DNA of 64,000 nt from contig NZ_CP107931.1 of assembly GCF_036023875.1 (NCBI RefSeq), positions 434,001 through 498,000 on the forward strand. The letters run 5' to 3'. Source of the DNA: Mycobacterium sp. NBC_00419. GTDB taxonomy: Bacteria; Actinomycetota; Actinomycetes; Mycobacteriales; Mycobacteriaceae. The position numbers were made by a program, and so were the translations under genes. The notes below the pieces were generated by a model. It was not told the origin of the DNA. It ran no database searches and saw only the letters and a program-made list of their open reading frames with translations. This document shows positions 27,827-37,199 of this stretch, piece after piece (position 1 is the stretch's first letter; every line of letters begins with the position of its first letter).

Positions 27827-29335
27827 ATGAACCTCACACGCACGAAGACCGTCGAGCAGTCGATCGCTGATACCGAGGAGTCCGATCACCAGCTGCGCAA
27901 GGAACTTGGGCCACTACAGCTGACCGTGTTCGGCGTCGGGGTGGTCATCGGGACGGGCATCTTCGTCCTGACCGGGGAGGCCGCCGGGGAGAAGGCCGGT
28001 CCGGCCATCGCGCTGTCGTTCGTCTTCGCCGGCATCGCGTGCGCACTGGCCGCGCTGTGTTACGCCGAATTCGCGAGCACGGTGCCGGTGGCGGGCTCGG
28101 CATACACATTCTCCTACGCCAGTCTCGGCGAGCTCGTCGCCTGGATCATCGGCTGGGACCTGATCCTGGAGCTCGGTCTCGGTGCGAGCACTGTCGCGGT
28201 CGGGTGGTCGAGCTATTTCGCCGACGTGATGAAGGGCATCGGGATCACCATCCCGGACTTCGCCTACGGCGACGGCCACAACCTCGTCGCCGCGGCCATC
28301 GTGCTGATCCTGACCGCGGTCCTGTGCGTCGGAATCAAGATCTCCTCGCAGGTGAATTTCGTGTTCGTGGTGATCAAGGTGGCCATCGTGCTGCTGGTCA
28401 TCGTGGCCGGCGCGTTCTTCATCAAGACCGCCAACTACTCGCCGTTCATCCCGCCGTCGGGTTCGCCGGCCGCCGGCGGCGGGGACGTGACACCGTCGCT
28501 GCTGCAGGACATGGGCCTGGCTCCGGGCGCGTTCGGGATCAGTGGCATTTTCACCGGCGCCGCCCTGGTGTTCTTCGCCTACATCGGTTTCGACATCGTC
28601 GCGACTGCCGCCGAGGAGACCAAGAACCCGCAGCGGGACATGCCAATCGGCATCTTCGCCTCACTGGGCATCTGCACCATCCTCTACGTGGCGGTCTCAC
28701 TCGTCGTCACCGGAATGGTCAAGTACACCGACATCAAGGTGGACGCCCCACTGGCCGAGGCATTCCGATCAGTCGGGCACCCGGGCTACGCCAACGTGAT
28801 CTCGGTCGGCGCGCTGTTCGGGCTGACGACGGTCATGATGATCCTGATGCTCGGCCAGAGCCGGGTGTTCTTCGCGATGAGCCGCGACCGCCTGCTTCCC
28901 CCGGTCTTCGCGAAAGTCAGCCCCCGGTTCGGCACCCCGATCCGCACCACCCTGCTGACGGGCATCGTCGTCGCGCTGATCTCGACGTTCGTACCGTTGA
29001 CGGCGCTGGCCGAACTGGTCAACATCGGCACCCTGTTCGCGTTCGTGCTCGTCGCCATCGGAGTGATCGTGCTGCGACGCACCCGGCCCGACCTCGAGCG
29101 CGCGTTCCGGTGCCCCTGGGTCCCGGTGGTGCCGGTGCTCGCCGTCCTCGCGGCGTTCTACCTGATGCTCAATCTGCCTGCCGCAACGTGGATCCGGTTC
29201 GGCATCTGGATGGTGCTCGGTATCGTCGTCTACTTCATCCACGGGCGCCGGCACAGCCGGCTCGCGACCGATCCGAACTACTCCCGCGAGGCTGACGCCG
29301 AGGCGGCGAAGAAACGGAACTCCGCGAGCGTGTGA
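27827..29335 (+). CDS. APC-family amino acid permease
   Basis: A 502-residue inner-membrane transporter of the amino acid-polyamine-organocation superfamily with about 12 helices. The first helix carries the substrate-binding motif GVVIGTGIFVLTG; other conserved parts are YAEFASTVPVAGSAYTFSYA, FFAYIGFDIVATAAEETKNP and GQSRVFFAMSRDRLLP. It resembles the cationic amino acid transporter subgroup, but the substrate is not assigned. The ATG is preceded by GGCGGAGAG. Its place between cobIJ and cobK separates two parts of the cobalamin cluster; a role with cobalamin is not implied. Two hairpins lie in its leader. Confidence 0.92.
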   Translation: MNLTRTKTVEQSIADTEESDHQLRKELGPLQLTVFGVGVVIGTGIFVLTGEAAGEKAGPAIALSFVFAGIACALAALCYAEFASTVPVAGSAYTFSYASLGELVAWIIGWDLILELGLGASTVAVGWSSYFADVMKGIGITIPDFAYGDGHNLVAAAIVLILTAVLCVGIKISSQVNFVFVVIKVAIVLLVIVAGAFFIKTANYSPFIPPSGSPAAGGGDVTPSLLQDMGLAPGAFGISGIFTGAALVFFAYIGFDIVATAAEETKNPQRDMPIGIFASLGICTILYVAVSLVVTGMVKYTDIKVDAPLAEAFRSVGHPGYANVISVGALFGLTTVMMILMLGQSRVFFAMSRDRLLPPVFAKVSPRFGTPIRTTLLTGIVVALISTFVPLTALAELVNIGTLFAFVLVAIGVIVLRRTRPDLERAFRCPWVPVVPVLAVLAAFYLMLNLPAATWIRFGIWMVLGIVVYFIHGRRHSRLATDPNYSREADAEAAKKRNSASV

Positions 29336-29342
29336 CGTCGCG

Positions 29343-30068
29343 CTACGACAGCCGCCGCACCCAGTCGACCGCCTCATCGACGGTGCCGATCGTCCACACG
29401 CCGGCCGGCAACGGTGGACGTTCGATCATCACCACGGGCACGCCGAGGTCGTGGGCGGCGTGCAGCTTGGCCCTGGTCAGCTCTCCCCCGCTGTTCTTCG
29501 TCACCAGGACATCGATCCCGTTGTCCCGCAACAGCGTGCACTCGCCGTCGTAGGCATACGGTCCCCGCGACAGCAGCACCCGATGGCGGGCAGGCAACAC
29601 CTCGGGGTCGGGCGCGGTGACCACGCGGATCAGGAACCACGCGGCACTGTCGACGAACGGCGCGACCCCCGAGCGGCCCGTGGTCAGGAACACCCGCGAA
29701 TAGCCCTGCCCGGCAACGACGTCGGCGGCCTCGGAGTCCGAGCTCACCACGATCGCACCATCGGGATCCCAGGCCGGCCGGGCCAGCACCACATACGGCA
29801 GTGTCAGGTCGTCACACGCCTGCGCCGCGTGCGCGGTCATCGTGGCTGCGAACGGGTGGGTGGCATCCACGACTGCGCCGATTCCGTTGTCGCGCAGCCA
29901 CTGCACCAATCCGTCGACACCACCGAAGCCGCCGATGCGGACCGGCCCCACCGGCAGCGCCGGGTCCGGAACCCGGCCGGCCAGCGAGCTGACTATCTCG
30001 GTGTCCGGGTGCAGCCGGGCGGCCAGCGCCCTGGCCTCGCCCGTCCCGCCGAGGAGCAGGATGCGCAT
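29343..30068 (-). CDS. cobK: Precorrin-6A reductase
   Basis: CobK reduces precorrin-6A to dihydroprecorrin-6 with NADPH. The 241-residue protein begins with a nucleotide-binding stretch MRILLLGGTGEARALAARL and has VVDATHPFAATMTAHAAQAC and FLTTGRSGVAPF, all conserved in CobK/CbiJ. Its ATG overlaps the cobM stop by 1 nt (TGATG), so it is the last gene of SDR-cobL-cobM-cobK. It is convergent with the permease gene, stops 7 bp apart. Confidence 0.95.
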   Translation of the reverse strand: MRILLLGGTGEARALAARLHPDTEIVSSLAGRVPDPALPVGPVRIGGFGGVDGLVQWLRDNGIGAVVDATHPFAATMTAHAAQACDDLTLPYVVLARPAWDPDGAIVVSSDSEAADVVAGQGYSRVFLTTGRSGVAPFVDSAAWFLIRVVTAPDPEVLPARHRVLLSRGPYAYDGECTLLRDNGIDVLVTKNSGGELTRAKLHAAHDLGVPVVMIERPPLPAGVWTIGTVDEAVDWVRRLS

Positions 30069-30823
30069 CAGTGCCTGCTGCCCCTGGTGCGCCCGGAGGA
30101 GTACAGGTAGCTGTCGGTGAAACCCTCGGCGGCAAGCACGTCGCCGACGATGATCACCGCGGTGCGGGTGATCGACGCGTCGTGCATCTGCTGCGCGATG
30201 TCGGCCAGCGTGCCCCGCAGGACGACCTCCTGCGGCCAGCTCGCGAATGCCACGACAGCCACCGGGGTGGCGGGCCGGTAGCCGGCGCCGAGCAGTTGCG
30301 GCACGATGTCGTCGATCCGGTGCGCGGCAAGGTGAATCACCAGCGTCCCGCCTGCCTTGGCCAGCGTGGTCAGGTCCTCACCGTCGGGCATTGCGGTGGA
30401 CAACGTGGCCACCCGGGTCAGTGTGACGGTCTGCGCCACACCGGGCACGGTCAGTTCACGGCCGAGCGCGGCGGCCGCGGCGGCGAACGCCGGCACACCG
30501 GGCACGATGTCGTAACCGATTCCGAGTGCCTCGAGACGACGGCACTGCTCGGCCACGGCACTGTAGATCGACGGATCCCCGGAGTGCAGCCGGGCCACGT
30601 CGTGGCCGGCGGCGTCTGCGGCGGCGAGCTCGTCGACGATCTGGTCGAGGGTCAGCGGCCCGGTATCGACCACCTTGGCCCCCGGCGGGCACAGCGCCAG
30701 CAGGTCCTGCGGCATGATCGACCCGGCGTACAGGCACACCGGGCAGCGCTGCAGCAGTCGCTGCCCGCGCACGGTGATCAGGTCCGCCGCGCCCGGCCCG
30801 GCACCGATGAAGTAGATGGTCAC
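30068..30823 (-). CDS. cobM: Precorrin-4 C11-methyltransferase
   Basis: CobM methylates C11 of precorrin-4 with SAM. The 251-residue enzyme starts MTIYFIGAGPGAADLITVRG and has the family patterns CLYAGSIMPQDLL, RLHSGDPSIYSAVAEQ and PGVPAFAAAAAALGRELTVP. The GTG at 30823 is chosen since it overlaps the cobL stop by 4 nt (GTGA), the coupling pattern used all along this cluster; an ATG at 30841 would lengthen the overlap and add unconserved residues. Confidence 0.95.
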   Translation of the reverse strand: MTIYFIGAGPGAADLITVRGQRLLQRCPVCLYAGSIMPQDLLALCPPGAKVVDTGPLTLDQIVDELAAADAAGHDVARLHSGDPSIYSAVAEQCRRLEALGIGYDIVPGVPAFAAAAAALGRELTVPGVAQTVTLTRVATLSTAMPDGEDLTTLAKAGGTLVIHLAAHRIDDIVPQLLGAGYRPATPVAVVAFASWPQEVVLRGTLADIAQQMHDASITRTAVIIVGDVLAAEGFTDSYLYSSGRTRGSRH

Positions 30824-32001
30824 AGTGCACTCACCGTCCACTGGGTGATCGGCATCGCCGGGCGCCAGCCGGTGAACCCGCCGAGCGGCTCACCGCGGTA
30901 GTGCTGGAACCGGCGCAGTTCACCGCCGCGACGTGAATACCATTCCAGGACAAGTGATTCAGACTCCGCTGTGACGGCATTGGCGACCAGTCGCCCGCCG
31001 GGCCGCAGCCGGTCCAGGCATGCAGCCAGCAGGCCGGGGTGGGTCAGGCCGCCGCCGATGAAGACGGCGTCGGGTTGCGGGGCGCCCTCGAAGCCGTCCG
31101 GTGCCGCGCCGCGGATATCGATGTCGGCGCCGAAGGCGTGGCTGTTGGCGAGGATGCGGTCCCGTCGCTCCTGGTGGGTTTCGAATGCGACGGCCCGGCA
31201 GCCGGGTGCGCTGCGGCACCATTCGACGGCGATGCTGCCGGAGCCGGCCCCGACATCCCACAACAGTTCACCGGGGCGCGGCGCGAGCGCAGCCAGGGTG
31301 ACCGCCCGGATGGTCTGCTTGGTGAGCTGGCCGTCGTGGTGCAAGACGTCGTCGGGTAGCGCCTGGGCGATCCGCTCGTCGGGCAGGTACTGGACGGCGA
31401 CGACGTTGAGGTCGTCGACATCGCCGGGCGGTGCGGCGGCCCACGCGTCGGCCGCGTGGCTGCGGACCCGTTCCCCGGACCCACCGAGTTGCTCCAGCAC
31501 GGTGAACTCCGAAGTGCCGCGGCCGGTTTCGACGAGCAGCCGGGCGAGCTCCGTGGGTGTCGCGGCGCCGCGGGACAACACCACCGCCTGGCCACCGCGG
31601 CGCACCGCGGTATGCACCGGGGCGGTCACGAGGCTGATGACCTCGGTGTCCTGCGCGGCCCAGCCCATCCGGGCACACGCCAGCGTCACCGACGACACAT
31701 GCGGCAGCACCCGCACCCGGCCGGCGCCGTGCAGCCGGATCAGCGAGGTGCCGATACCGTGCAGTAGCGGGTCACCGCTGGCGACCACATGGATGTCAGT
31801 GGCCGGGTCGTCGTCGAGCAGCCGCGCCAGTGCGGGCATCATCGGCGACGGCCAGGTTTGCCGGGGGGCGGCGACCGTGTCGTCGAGCAGGTCGAGCTGA
31901 CGCTGTGACCCGTAAACAACTGTTGCGGAATGTAATTCACGGCGGGATTGCTCGGAGAGCCCGGCCATGCCGTCGGCTCCGATACCGACCACCACGATCA
32001 T
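30820..32001 (-). CDS. cobL: Precorrin-6Y C5,15-methyltransferase (decarboxylating)
   Basis: CobL does two methylations and a decarboxylation on precorrin-6Y. The 393-residue protein is a CbiE-type methyltransferase (about 1-200: [37 protein letters not shown]) joined to a CbiT-type domain (about 215-393: LLWDVGAGSGSIAVEWCRSA, PDAVFIGGGLT). The ATG at 32001 overlaps the SDR stop by 4 nt and coincides with the conserved N-terminus, so upstream in-frame starts are rejected. Confidence 0.95.
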   Translation of the reverse strand: MIVVVGIGADGMAGLSEQSRRELHSATVVYGSQRQLDLLDDTVAAPRQTWPSPMMPALARLLDDDPATDIHVVASGDPLLHGIGTSLIRLHGAGRVRVLPHVSSVTLACARMGWAAQDTEVISLVTAPVHTAVRRGGQAVVLSRGAATPTELARLLVETGRGTSEFTVLEQLGGSGERVRSHAADAWAAAPPGDVDDLNVVAVQYLPDERIAQALPDDVLHHDGQLTKQTIRAVTLAALAPRPGELLWDVGAGSGSIAVEWCRSAPGCRAVAFETHQERRDRILANSHAFGADIDIRGAAPDGFEGAPQPDAVFIGGGLTHPGLLAACLDRLRPGGRLVANAVTAESESLVLEWYSRRGGELRRFQHYRGEPLGGFTGWRPAMPITQWTVSAL

Positions 32002-32747
32002 CGGGGCAACCTCCGCCAGACCGCTTGCGGCAGCAGCTTCATCCCGAAGAACATCGGCCGCAGCGCCCACGGCACCCACACGGTGCGGCGGCCCTTCGAC
32101 AGCGCGCGGACGGTCGCCTCGGCGACCTGGGCGGGCGTGCTGGACAGCGGTGCGGGGTCCATGCCCTCGGTCATCCGGCCGATGACGAAGCCCGGCCGCA
32201 CGATCAGCAGCCGCACCCCGGTGCCGTGTAGCGCGTCGGCAAGTCCGGAGGCGAACCCGTCGAGGCCGGCCTTGGCCGAGCCGTACACATAGTTGGCCCG
32301 GCGCACGCGCACCCCGGCGACCGAGGAGAACACCACCAGCTCCCCCCGGTCCGCGCTGCGCATCGCGGTCGTGAGGTGGGTCAGCAGGCTGATCTGCGCG
32401 ACATAGTCGGTGTGCACGACCGCGACGGCATGGGCGGCGTCGGCTTCGGCGCGGGCTTGGTCGCCGAGGATGCCGAACGCCAGCACTGCAGTGCCGATGG
32501 GACCGTGTTCGGCCACGAGCTGGTCGACCAGCGGGCCGTGGGAGGCGAGGTCGTCGGCGTCGAACTCGACGGTGTACACCGCGGCGGCCCCGGCGGCGCG
32601 AACCGCGGCCACCTCCGCGTCGAGCCGGTCGGCACCCCGGGCGGCCAGCACCACCGTGGCACCCCGCGCAAGCCGCGTCGCAACCTCCAGGCCGATCTCG
32701 CTGCGGCCACCGAAGATCACGACCGGCCCGGCCCCCGTGTCACTCAC
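31998..32747 (-). CDS. Short-chain dehydrogenase/reductase
   Basis: A 249-residue SDR. The NAD(P)-binding N-terminus is [19 protein letters not shown]; the catalytic pair lies in YVYGSAKAG (Tyr and Lys four residues apart), with a Ser upstream in VVFSSVAG. It resembles DprE2-like reductases of the actinobacterial cell wall, but substrate is not inferable. Positional match to M. tuberculosis Rv2073c (from memory). It is the first gene of the cobL-cobM-cobK transcription unit, overlapping cobL by 4 nt; this is odd because no cobalamin step is known for it. GTG start; TAATCG 6 nt upstream is only a partial -10. Confidence 0.88.
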   Translation of the reverse strand: MSDTGAGPVVIFGGRSEIGLEVATRLARGATVVLAARGADRLDAEVAAVRAAGAAAVYTVEFDADDLASHGPLVDQLVAEHGPIGTAVLAFGILGDQARAEADAAHAVAVVHTDYVAQISLLTHLTTAMRSADRGELVVFSSVAGVRVRRANYVYGSAKAGLDGFASGLADALHGTGVRLLIVRPGFVIGRMTEGMDPAPLSSTPAQVAEATVRALSKGRRTVWVPWALRPMFFGMKLLPQAVWRRLPR

Positions 32748-32769
32748 AGCAGTCGATTATTCACTGCGC

Positions 32770-32775
32770 TAGCGT
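32770..32775 (+). promoter_or_regulatory. -10 box for gene at 32784
   Basis: TAGCGT, 8 nt before the ATG. A GGAGG also lies in the interval, so both leaderless and short-leader initiation are possible. Confidence 0.4.
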
Positions 32776-32783
32776 GGAGGTTG

Positions 32784-33197
32784 ATGGCGAACTCCACAAC
32801 CAGGCTGACCAGCGAAGCGCTCGCTTTTCTCACCGAGCGGCATCTGGCGATGCTCACCACACTGCGCGCCGACACCTCGCCGCATGTGGTGGCCGTCGGG
32901 TTCACCTTCGACCCCATTACGCATATCGCTCGGGTGATCACCAGCGACGGCTCGCAGAAGGCGATCAACGCCGAGCGGTCCGGGGTGGGTGTGCTGTCTC
33001 AGGTCGACGGCGCCCGCTGGCTGTCGCTGGAGGGCCAGGCGAGCGTCAACCGGGATCCTGCGGCCGTCCGCGAAGCCGAACTGCGGTATGCCCAGCGCTA
33101 CCGGACTCCGCGGCCGAACCCGCGCCGAGTCGTGATCGAAGTCCATGTCACCCGGGTGCTCGGTTCGTCGAGCCTGCTGGATCGCTCGAAGGTCTGA
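32784..33197 (+). CDS. F420-dependent biliverdin reductase-type PPOX protein
   Basis: A 137-residue split-barrel protein very similar in length and sequence to M. tuberculosis Rv2074 (from memory), which reduces biliverdin-IX alpha with F420H2. Conserved parts: [47 protein letters not shown] and [20 protein letters not shown]. The cofactor-binding Lys and Arg of the family are present. It is divergent from the SDR. The ATG at 32784 is supported by the GGAGG and the -10 box upstream. Role: reduction of biliverdin or a related tetrapyrrole in the cytosol. Confidence 0.9.
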   Translation: MANSTTRLTSEALAFLTERHLAMLTTLRADTSPHVVAVGFTFDPITHIARVITSDGSQKAINAERSGVGVLSQVDGARWLSLEGQASVNRDPAAVREAELRYAQRYRTPRPNPRRVVIEVHVTRVLGSSSLLDRSKV

Positions 33198-33214
33198 GCC
33201 GGGAGGCCCGCGCA

Positions 33215-34972
33215 GTGGCCACGCTGGTAGCCGTCAACGTCGGACTCCCCCGAGATGTCGCGTGGAACGACCGCGTGGTGCATACCGGCGCGTGGAAGAC
33301 GACCGTCGACGGGCCACGCATGGTGCGCAGGCTCAACGTGGACGGCGATGGTCAGGGCGACCTCGGCGGCCACGGCGGTGAGCAGCGGGCGGTGCTGGTC
33401 TACCAGCTGGACTCCTACCGGCACTGGGCGGACTTCTTGAACCGCGCAGACCTGCGGCACGGGCATTTCGGCGAGAACTTCACCGTCGACGGGCTCGCGG
33501 ACGACGAGGTGTGCATCGGTGATCGCTACCGCGTCGGCGATGCCGTCTTCGAGGTCAGCCAGCCGCGGGTGACGTGTTATCGGGTCGGGTTACGGCTGGA
33601 CGAACCGCGGATGGCGGCGCTGCTGGTGGCACACCGGCGGCCGGGTTTCTACCTGCGGGTGATCACCGAAGGCCAGGTGCAGGCAGGCCAGGAGATCGTC
33701 AAGGTCGCCAGCGGGCCCGAACAGATCAGCGTGGCCGAGATCGACGCGCTGCTGTACCTGCCCGGCCATCCGCGCGCAGAAGTGCAACGGGCGCTGAGGA
33801 TTCCGGCGCTGAGCCCCGGATGGCAGGCGTCGTTGCGGGCACTGGCCGACGCCGACGGCGAGGTGGCGGGAAACGCCGGGCTCACCGGTGCTGCCGCACC
33901 GGCACCGGCGTGGGCGGGCTTTCGTCCGCTGACGGTCACCGCGGCGCATCAGGAGAGCCGCGACGTGCGATCGCTGACGCTTGCCTCCGCCGACGGAGCA
34001 CCGCTGCCCGACTGGCTGGCGGGCCAGTCGATCACCGTCAAGCTGCGGCCCGGCGGCGGTGCACCGCCACTGGTCCGCACCTACTCGCTGTCGAATGAGC
34101 CCGGATCGGGCACCTACCGGATCAGCGTCAAGCGCGAACGATACGGCGCGGCAAGCGTTTTCATCGCATCCGGCGTGCAGGTCGGCGACACCCTCGAGGT
34201 GGCCGCTCCGCGGGGCGCGTTCTTCCTCACCGAGGGTGACGCGCCGGTGGTACTGGTGAGCGCCGGCGTCGGTGTCACACCCGTGCTCTCAATGCTGTAC
34301 CAGCTCGCCGCCCGGCAGCCGGGGCGGCAGGTGTGGTGGCTACACGGTGCCCGCGACGGGTCCGAGCACACATTCGCCGCCGAAAGCCGCACGGTCCTCG
34401 ACAGACTGACCGGCGCGCATCGTCACATCGCCTACAGCAGGCCGGACAGTTCGGACCATCAGGGCACCGACTATGACGCGGCCGGGCGGTTGTCACCGGC
34501 CATGCTGCGCGAACTGCCGCTGCCCGCGCACGCCGAGGCCTACATCTGCGGGCCGGCGTCCTTCACGACGACCGTGAGCGCAGCACTGGCCGACTGCGGC
34601 CTGGATCCCGGCCGCATTCACTCCGAAACCTTCGGCGCCGGTGCGGCTTTGACGCCCGGCGTGGCGGCTCCGGCCGCGGCGGCGGCACCCCATCCGCCTA
34701 CCGGAGAACCCGGCGACGGGCCACAGGTGTCGTTCGCCCGCAGCGCGGTGTCCGCACCGTGGGGCGCCGGGTATCCGGCGCTGCTGGAGTTCGCCGAAGC
34801 CTGCGACGTCCCGACGCGCTGGGCGTGCCGCACCGGGGTGTGCCACACCTGCGAGACACCGCTGTTGTCGGGGACCGTCCGCTATGACCCCGAACCGCTC
34901 GATCCGCCTGCGGCGGGAACCGTGTTGATCTGCTGCGCACAGCCGACCGAGGACGTCGTCGTCGACCTCTAG
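33215..34972 (+). CDS. MOSC domain / flavin reductase / 2Fe-2S ferredoxin fusion
   Basis: A 585-residue three-part redox protein. Residues 1-215 form a MOSC domain with 3-alpha C-terminal element (YiiM-like: MATLVAVNVGLPRDVAWNDR, GEQRAVLVYQLDSY, HFGENFTVDG, PRVTCYRVGLRL). Residues about 230-470 form a ferredoxin-reductase FAD/NAD module (RTYSLSNEP, APRGAFFLTEG, LVSAGVGVTPVLSML, YICGPASF). Residues about 500-585 form a plant-type 2Fe-2S domain with CRTGVCHTC and a later CC. YiiM/YcbX proteins handle molybdenum-cofactor enzymes that reduce N-hydroxylated compounds; this chain could be a self-contained electron supply. GTG at 33215 with GGGAGG 8 nt upstream. Confidence 0.9.
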   Translation: MATLVAVNVGLPRDVAWNDRVVHTGAWKTTVDGPRMVRRLNVDGDGQGDLGGHGGEQRAVLVYQLDSYRHWADFLNRADLRHGHFGENFTVDGLADDEVCIGDRYRVGDAVFEVSQPRVTCYRVGLRLDEPRMAALLVAHRRPGFYLRVITEGQVQAGQEIVKVASGPEQISVAEIDALLYLPGHPRAEVQRALRIPALSPGWQASLRALADADGEVAGNAGLTGAAAPAPAWAGFRPLTVTAAHQESRDVRSLTLASADGAPLPDWLAGQSITVKLRPGGGAPPLVRTYSLSNEPGSGTYRISVKRERYGAASVFIASGVQVGDTLEVAAPRGAFFLTEGDAPVVLVSAGVGVTPVLSMLYQLAARQPGRQVWWLHGARDGSEHTFAAESRTVLDRLTGAHRHIAYSRPDSSDHQGTDYDAAGRLSPAMLRELPLPAHAEAYICGPASFTTTVSAALADCGLDPGRIHSETFGAGAALTPGVAAPAAAAAPHPPTGEPGDGPQVSFARSAVSAPWGAGYPALLEFAEACDVPTRWACRTGVCHTCETPLLSGTVRYDPEPLDPPAAGTVLICCAQPTEDVVVDL

Positions 34973-36090
34973 GTCGGGACGACCACCAGGTCGTGCGGGC
35001 GGCTGTTGACCGCCAGCGCGCCGTCATCGGTGACGATGACGATGTCCTCGATGCGCGCTCCCCAGTGGCCCGGGAAGTAGATTCCCGGCTCCACCGAGAA
35101 CGCCATACCCTCGGCCAGCGGCAGGTCGTTGCCCGCCACGATGTAGGGCTCCTCGTGCACCGACAAGCCGATCCCGTGGCCGGTGCGGTGCACGAAGTAC
35201 TCGGCCAGCCCGGCCTGCGCCAGCACATCGCGGGCCGCGGCGTCGACCTGCTCTGCGGTCACCCCCGGCCGCACCGCCGCCACACCGGCAGCCTGCGCCT
35301 GCTGCAGCAGCGCGTACTGCTCGGCGATTTGCGCACTGGGCTCGCCGAGGCTATACGTGCGGGTGCAGTCGGAGTTGTAGCCCGGCTCGACCGGGCCGCC
35401 GATGTCGACCACGATGATATCGCCGTCCTGCAATACCCGATCTGAGCATTCGTGGTGCGGGTCGGCGCCGTTGGGCCCGGAGCCGACGATGATGAAGGCC
35501 ACCTCCGAATGCCCTTCGGCCACAATGGCTTCGGCGATATCGGCGGCGACGTCAGCCTCGCTGCGACCGGGCTTGAGGAACTCAGGCACCCGGGCGTGTA
35601 CCCGGTCGATTGCGGCGCCGGCGGTGCGCAGCGCATCGATCTCGGCCGGGTCCTTGTGCATCCGCAGCTCGCGCAGGACGTCGGTGGCCAGCACCGGCAC
35701 CGCGCCCAATCGCTCGGCCAGCGGCAACAGGTGCAGCGCGGGCATCGAGTCGGTCACCGCGACCCGGGCGTGCCCACCGAGAGCCTCGGCGACGATGTCG
35801 TACGGGTTCTCGCCGTCCACCCAGTCCTGCACCGACAGGCCGAGGTCGGTGGCCGCGGACTCCTTCAGCGACGCCAGCTCCAGCCGCGGCAGCACCACGA
35901 CGGGCGCACCCGCGGCGGGAATCACCAGCGCCGTCAGTCGCTCGAAGGTCTGGGCCCGCGACCCCAGCAGGTAGCGCAGGTCGTATCCCGGTGTGACGAT
36001 CAGGCCCGCAAGCCCCGCTTGGGACGCCGCGGCTGCGGCGGCATGGAGCCGACGGGCATACACGTCGGATGGGAAACGGCTGGCGCTCAT
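34969..36090 (-). CDS. pepE: M24-family Xaa-Pro dipeptidase
   Basis: A 373-residue metallopeptidase removing N-terminal residues before proline. The two-metal ligands of the pita-bread fold are visible: VVDIGGPVEPGYNSDCTRTY (two Asp), HRTGHGIGL (His), FSVEPGIYF (Glu) and ARIEDIVIV (Glu). Sequence agrees well with M. tuberculosis PepE/Rv2089c as recalled. The ATG at 36090 (MSASRFPSDV) is chosen because a TAATCT box lies 7 nt upstream; the longer frame from 36114 would cover it. The stop overlaps the convergent fusion gene by 4 nt. Confidence 0.93.
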   Translation of the reverse strand: MSASRFPSDVYARRLHAAAAAASQAGLAGLIVTPGYDLRYLLGSRAQTFERLTALVIPAAGAPVVVLPRLELASLKESAATDLGLSVQDWVDGENPYDIVAEALGGHARVAVTDSMPALHLLPLAERLGAVPVLATDVLRELRMHKDPAEIDALRTAGAAIDRVHARVPEFLKPGRSEADVAADIAEAIVAEGHSEVAFIIVGSGPNGADPHHECSDRVLQDGDIIVVDIGGPVEPGYNSDCTRTYSLGEPSAQIAEQYALLQQAQAAGVAAVRPGVTAEQVDAAARDVLAQAGLAEYFVHRTGHGIGLSVHEEPYIVAGNDLPLAEGMAFSVEPGIYFPGHWGARIEDIVIVTDDGALAVNSRPHDLVVVPT

Positions 36091-36097
36091 AGCTGCA

Positions 36098-36103
36098 AGA
36101 TTA
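36098..36103 (-). promoter_or_regulatory. -10 box of leaderless pepE
   Basis: TAATCT on the minus strand, 7 nt before the ATG at 36090. It decides the start codon. Confidence 0.55.
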
Positions 36104-36113
36104 GCCGCGGGCA

Positions 36114-36119
36114 TACGAT
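36114..36119 (+). promoter_or_regulatory. -10 box of leaderless exonuclease gene
   Basis: TACGAT, 6 nt before the GTG at 36126; lies 11 bp from the divergent pepE box, so the two promoters almost touch. Confidence 0.5.
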
Positions 36120-36125
36120 CACACC

Positions 36126-37094
36126 GTGCCGCACGACTCGTCCGCCCCGGTGTTGCTGCTCGACGGTGCCAGCATGTGGTTCCGGTCGTTCTTCGGGGTG
36201 CCGTCGTCGATCACCGCACCGGACGGCAGACCCGTCAACGCGGTGCGCGGCTTCATCGACAGTGTGGCCACGCTGGTCACCCGGGAACGGCCCAGCCGGC
36301 TGGTGGTGTGCCTCGACCTGGATTGGCGCCCCCAGTTCCGGGTCGATGCGATCCCGTCGTACAAGGCGCACCGCGTCGCGCAGGAGAGCCCGAGCGACGA
36401 GCCTGACCTGGAAGAGGTTCCCGACGACCTGAGCCCCCAGGTCGACATGATCATGGAGTTGCTCGACGCATTCGGGATCGCGGCTGCCGGGGCGCCGGGC
36501 TTCGAGGCCGACGACGTGCTGGGCACCCTGGCCGCCGCCGAACGGCGGCACCGGACCGTCGTCGTCAGCGGCGACCGGGACCTTCTGCAACTCGTCGCCG
36601 ACGACCCGGTCGAAATCCGTGTGCTGTATCTGGGCCGGGGACTGTCCAACGCGGTGATGTTCGGCCCGGCCGAGGTCGCCGAGAAGTACGGCGTGCCTGG
36701 GCATCGGGCCGGGCCGGCATACGCCGAACTCGCCCTGCTGCGCGGCGACCCGTCCGACGGACTGCCCGGGGTGCCCGGCATCGGCGAGAAGACCGCCGCC
36801 ACTTTATTGGCGCAATACAGCTCCCTGGATGACATCCTGACGGCCGCACACGACCCGAAATCGACGCTTTCCAAGGCATCTCGGTCCAAGATCCTGGCGG
36901 CCATCGACTACATCGAGGCAGCCGGACCGGTGGTGGCGGTGGCCCGCGATGCCCCGGTGGAGTTCTCCACCGCCGACGACACGCTGCCCCTGTCAGCTGC
37001 CGACCCGGCCAGGGTGGCGGAGCTGGCGCAGGCCTACGGGGTGAGCTCGTCGATCGCGCGGCTGCAGAAGGCGCTGGACTCGCTGCCCGGCTGA
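36126..37094 (+). CDS. 5'-3' exonuclease (PolA nuclease-domain family)
   Basis: A 322-residue stand-alone flap endonuclease-type 5'-3' exonuclease, related to the N-terminal domain of polA in this window. Motifs: [15 protein letters not shown] with the first Asp, [36 protein letters not shown] and [18 protein letters not shown] (helix-hairpin-helix). It probably removes RNA primers or flaps; positional match to Rv2090 (from memory). GTG start supported by the TACGAT box. Unlike the other repair genes here, its promoter shows no PafBC-type half. Confidence 0.92.
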   Translation: MPHDSSAPVLLLDGASMWFRSFFGVPSSITAPDGRPVNAVRGFIDSVATLVTRERPSRLVVCLDLDWRPQFRVDAIPSYKAHRVAQESPSDEPDLEEVPDDLSPQVDMIMELLDAFGIAAAGAPGFEADDVLGTLAAAERRHRTVVVSGDRDLLQLVADDPVEIRVLYLGRGLSNAVMFGPAEVAEKYGVPGHRAGPAYAELALLRGDPSDGLPGVPGIGEKTAATLLAQYSSLDDILTAAHDPKSTLSKASRSKILAAIDYIEAAGPVVAVARDAPVEFSTADDTLPLSAADPARVAELAQAYGVSSSIARLQKALDSLPG

Positions 37095-37186
37095 CGGTGC
37101 GTCGGAATCACGCCGACGAAAATCATGGCCGCAGTTGACGGGCGGTGCGGGGTTCGGCAACGCCGCGGGCGCGCAGGCGGATTGTC

Positions 37187-37192
37187 TAAGGT
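37187..37192 (+). promoter_or_regulatory. -10 box of leaderless LLM gene
   Basis: TAAGGT, 7 nt before the ATG at 37200. Confidence 0.5.
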
Positions 37193-37199
37193 CCGTGTT

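Noticed and set aside
32774..33214. N-terminal extension of the MOSC fusion overlapping the biliverdin reductase gene
   Set aside because: It is the shifted frame of a clearly conserved gene; the GTG at 33215 has a GGGAGG ribosome site.
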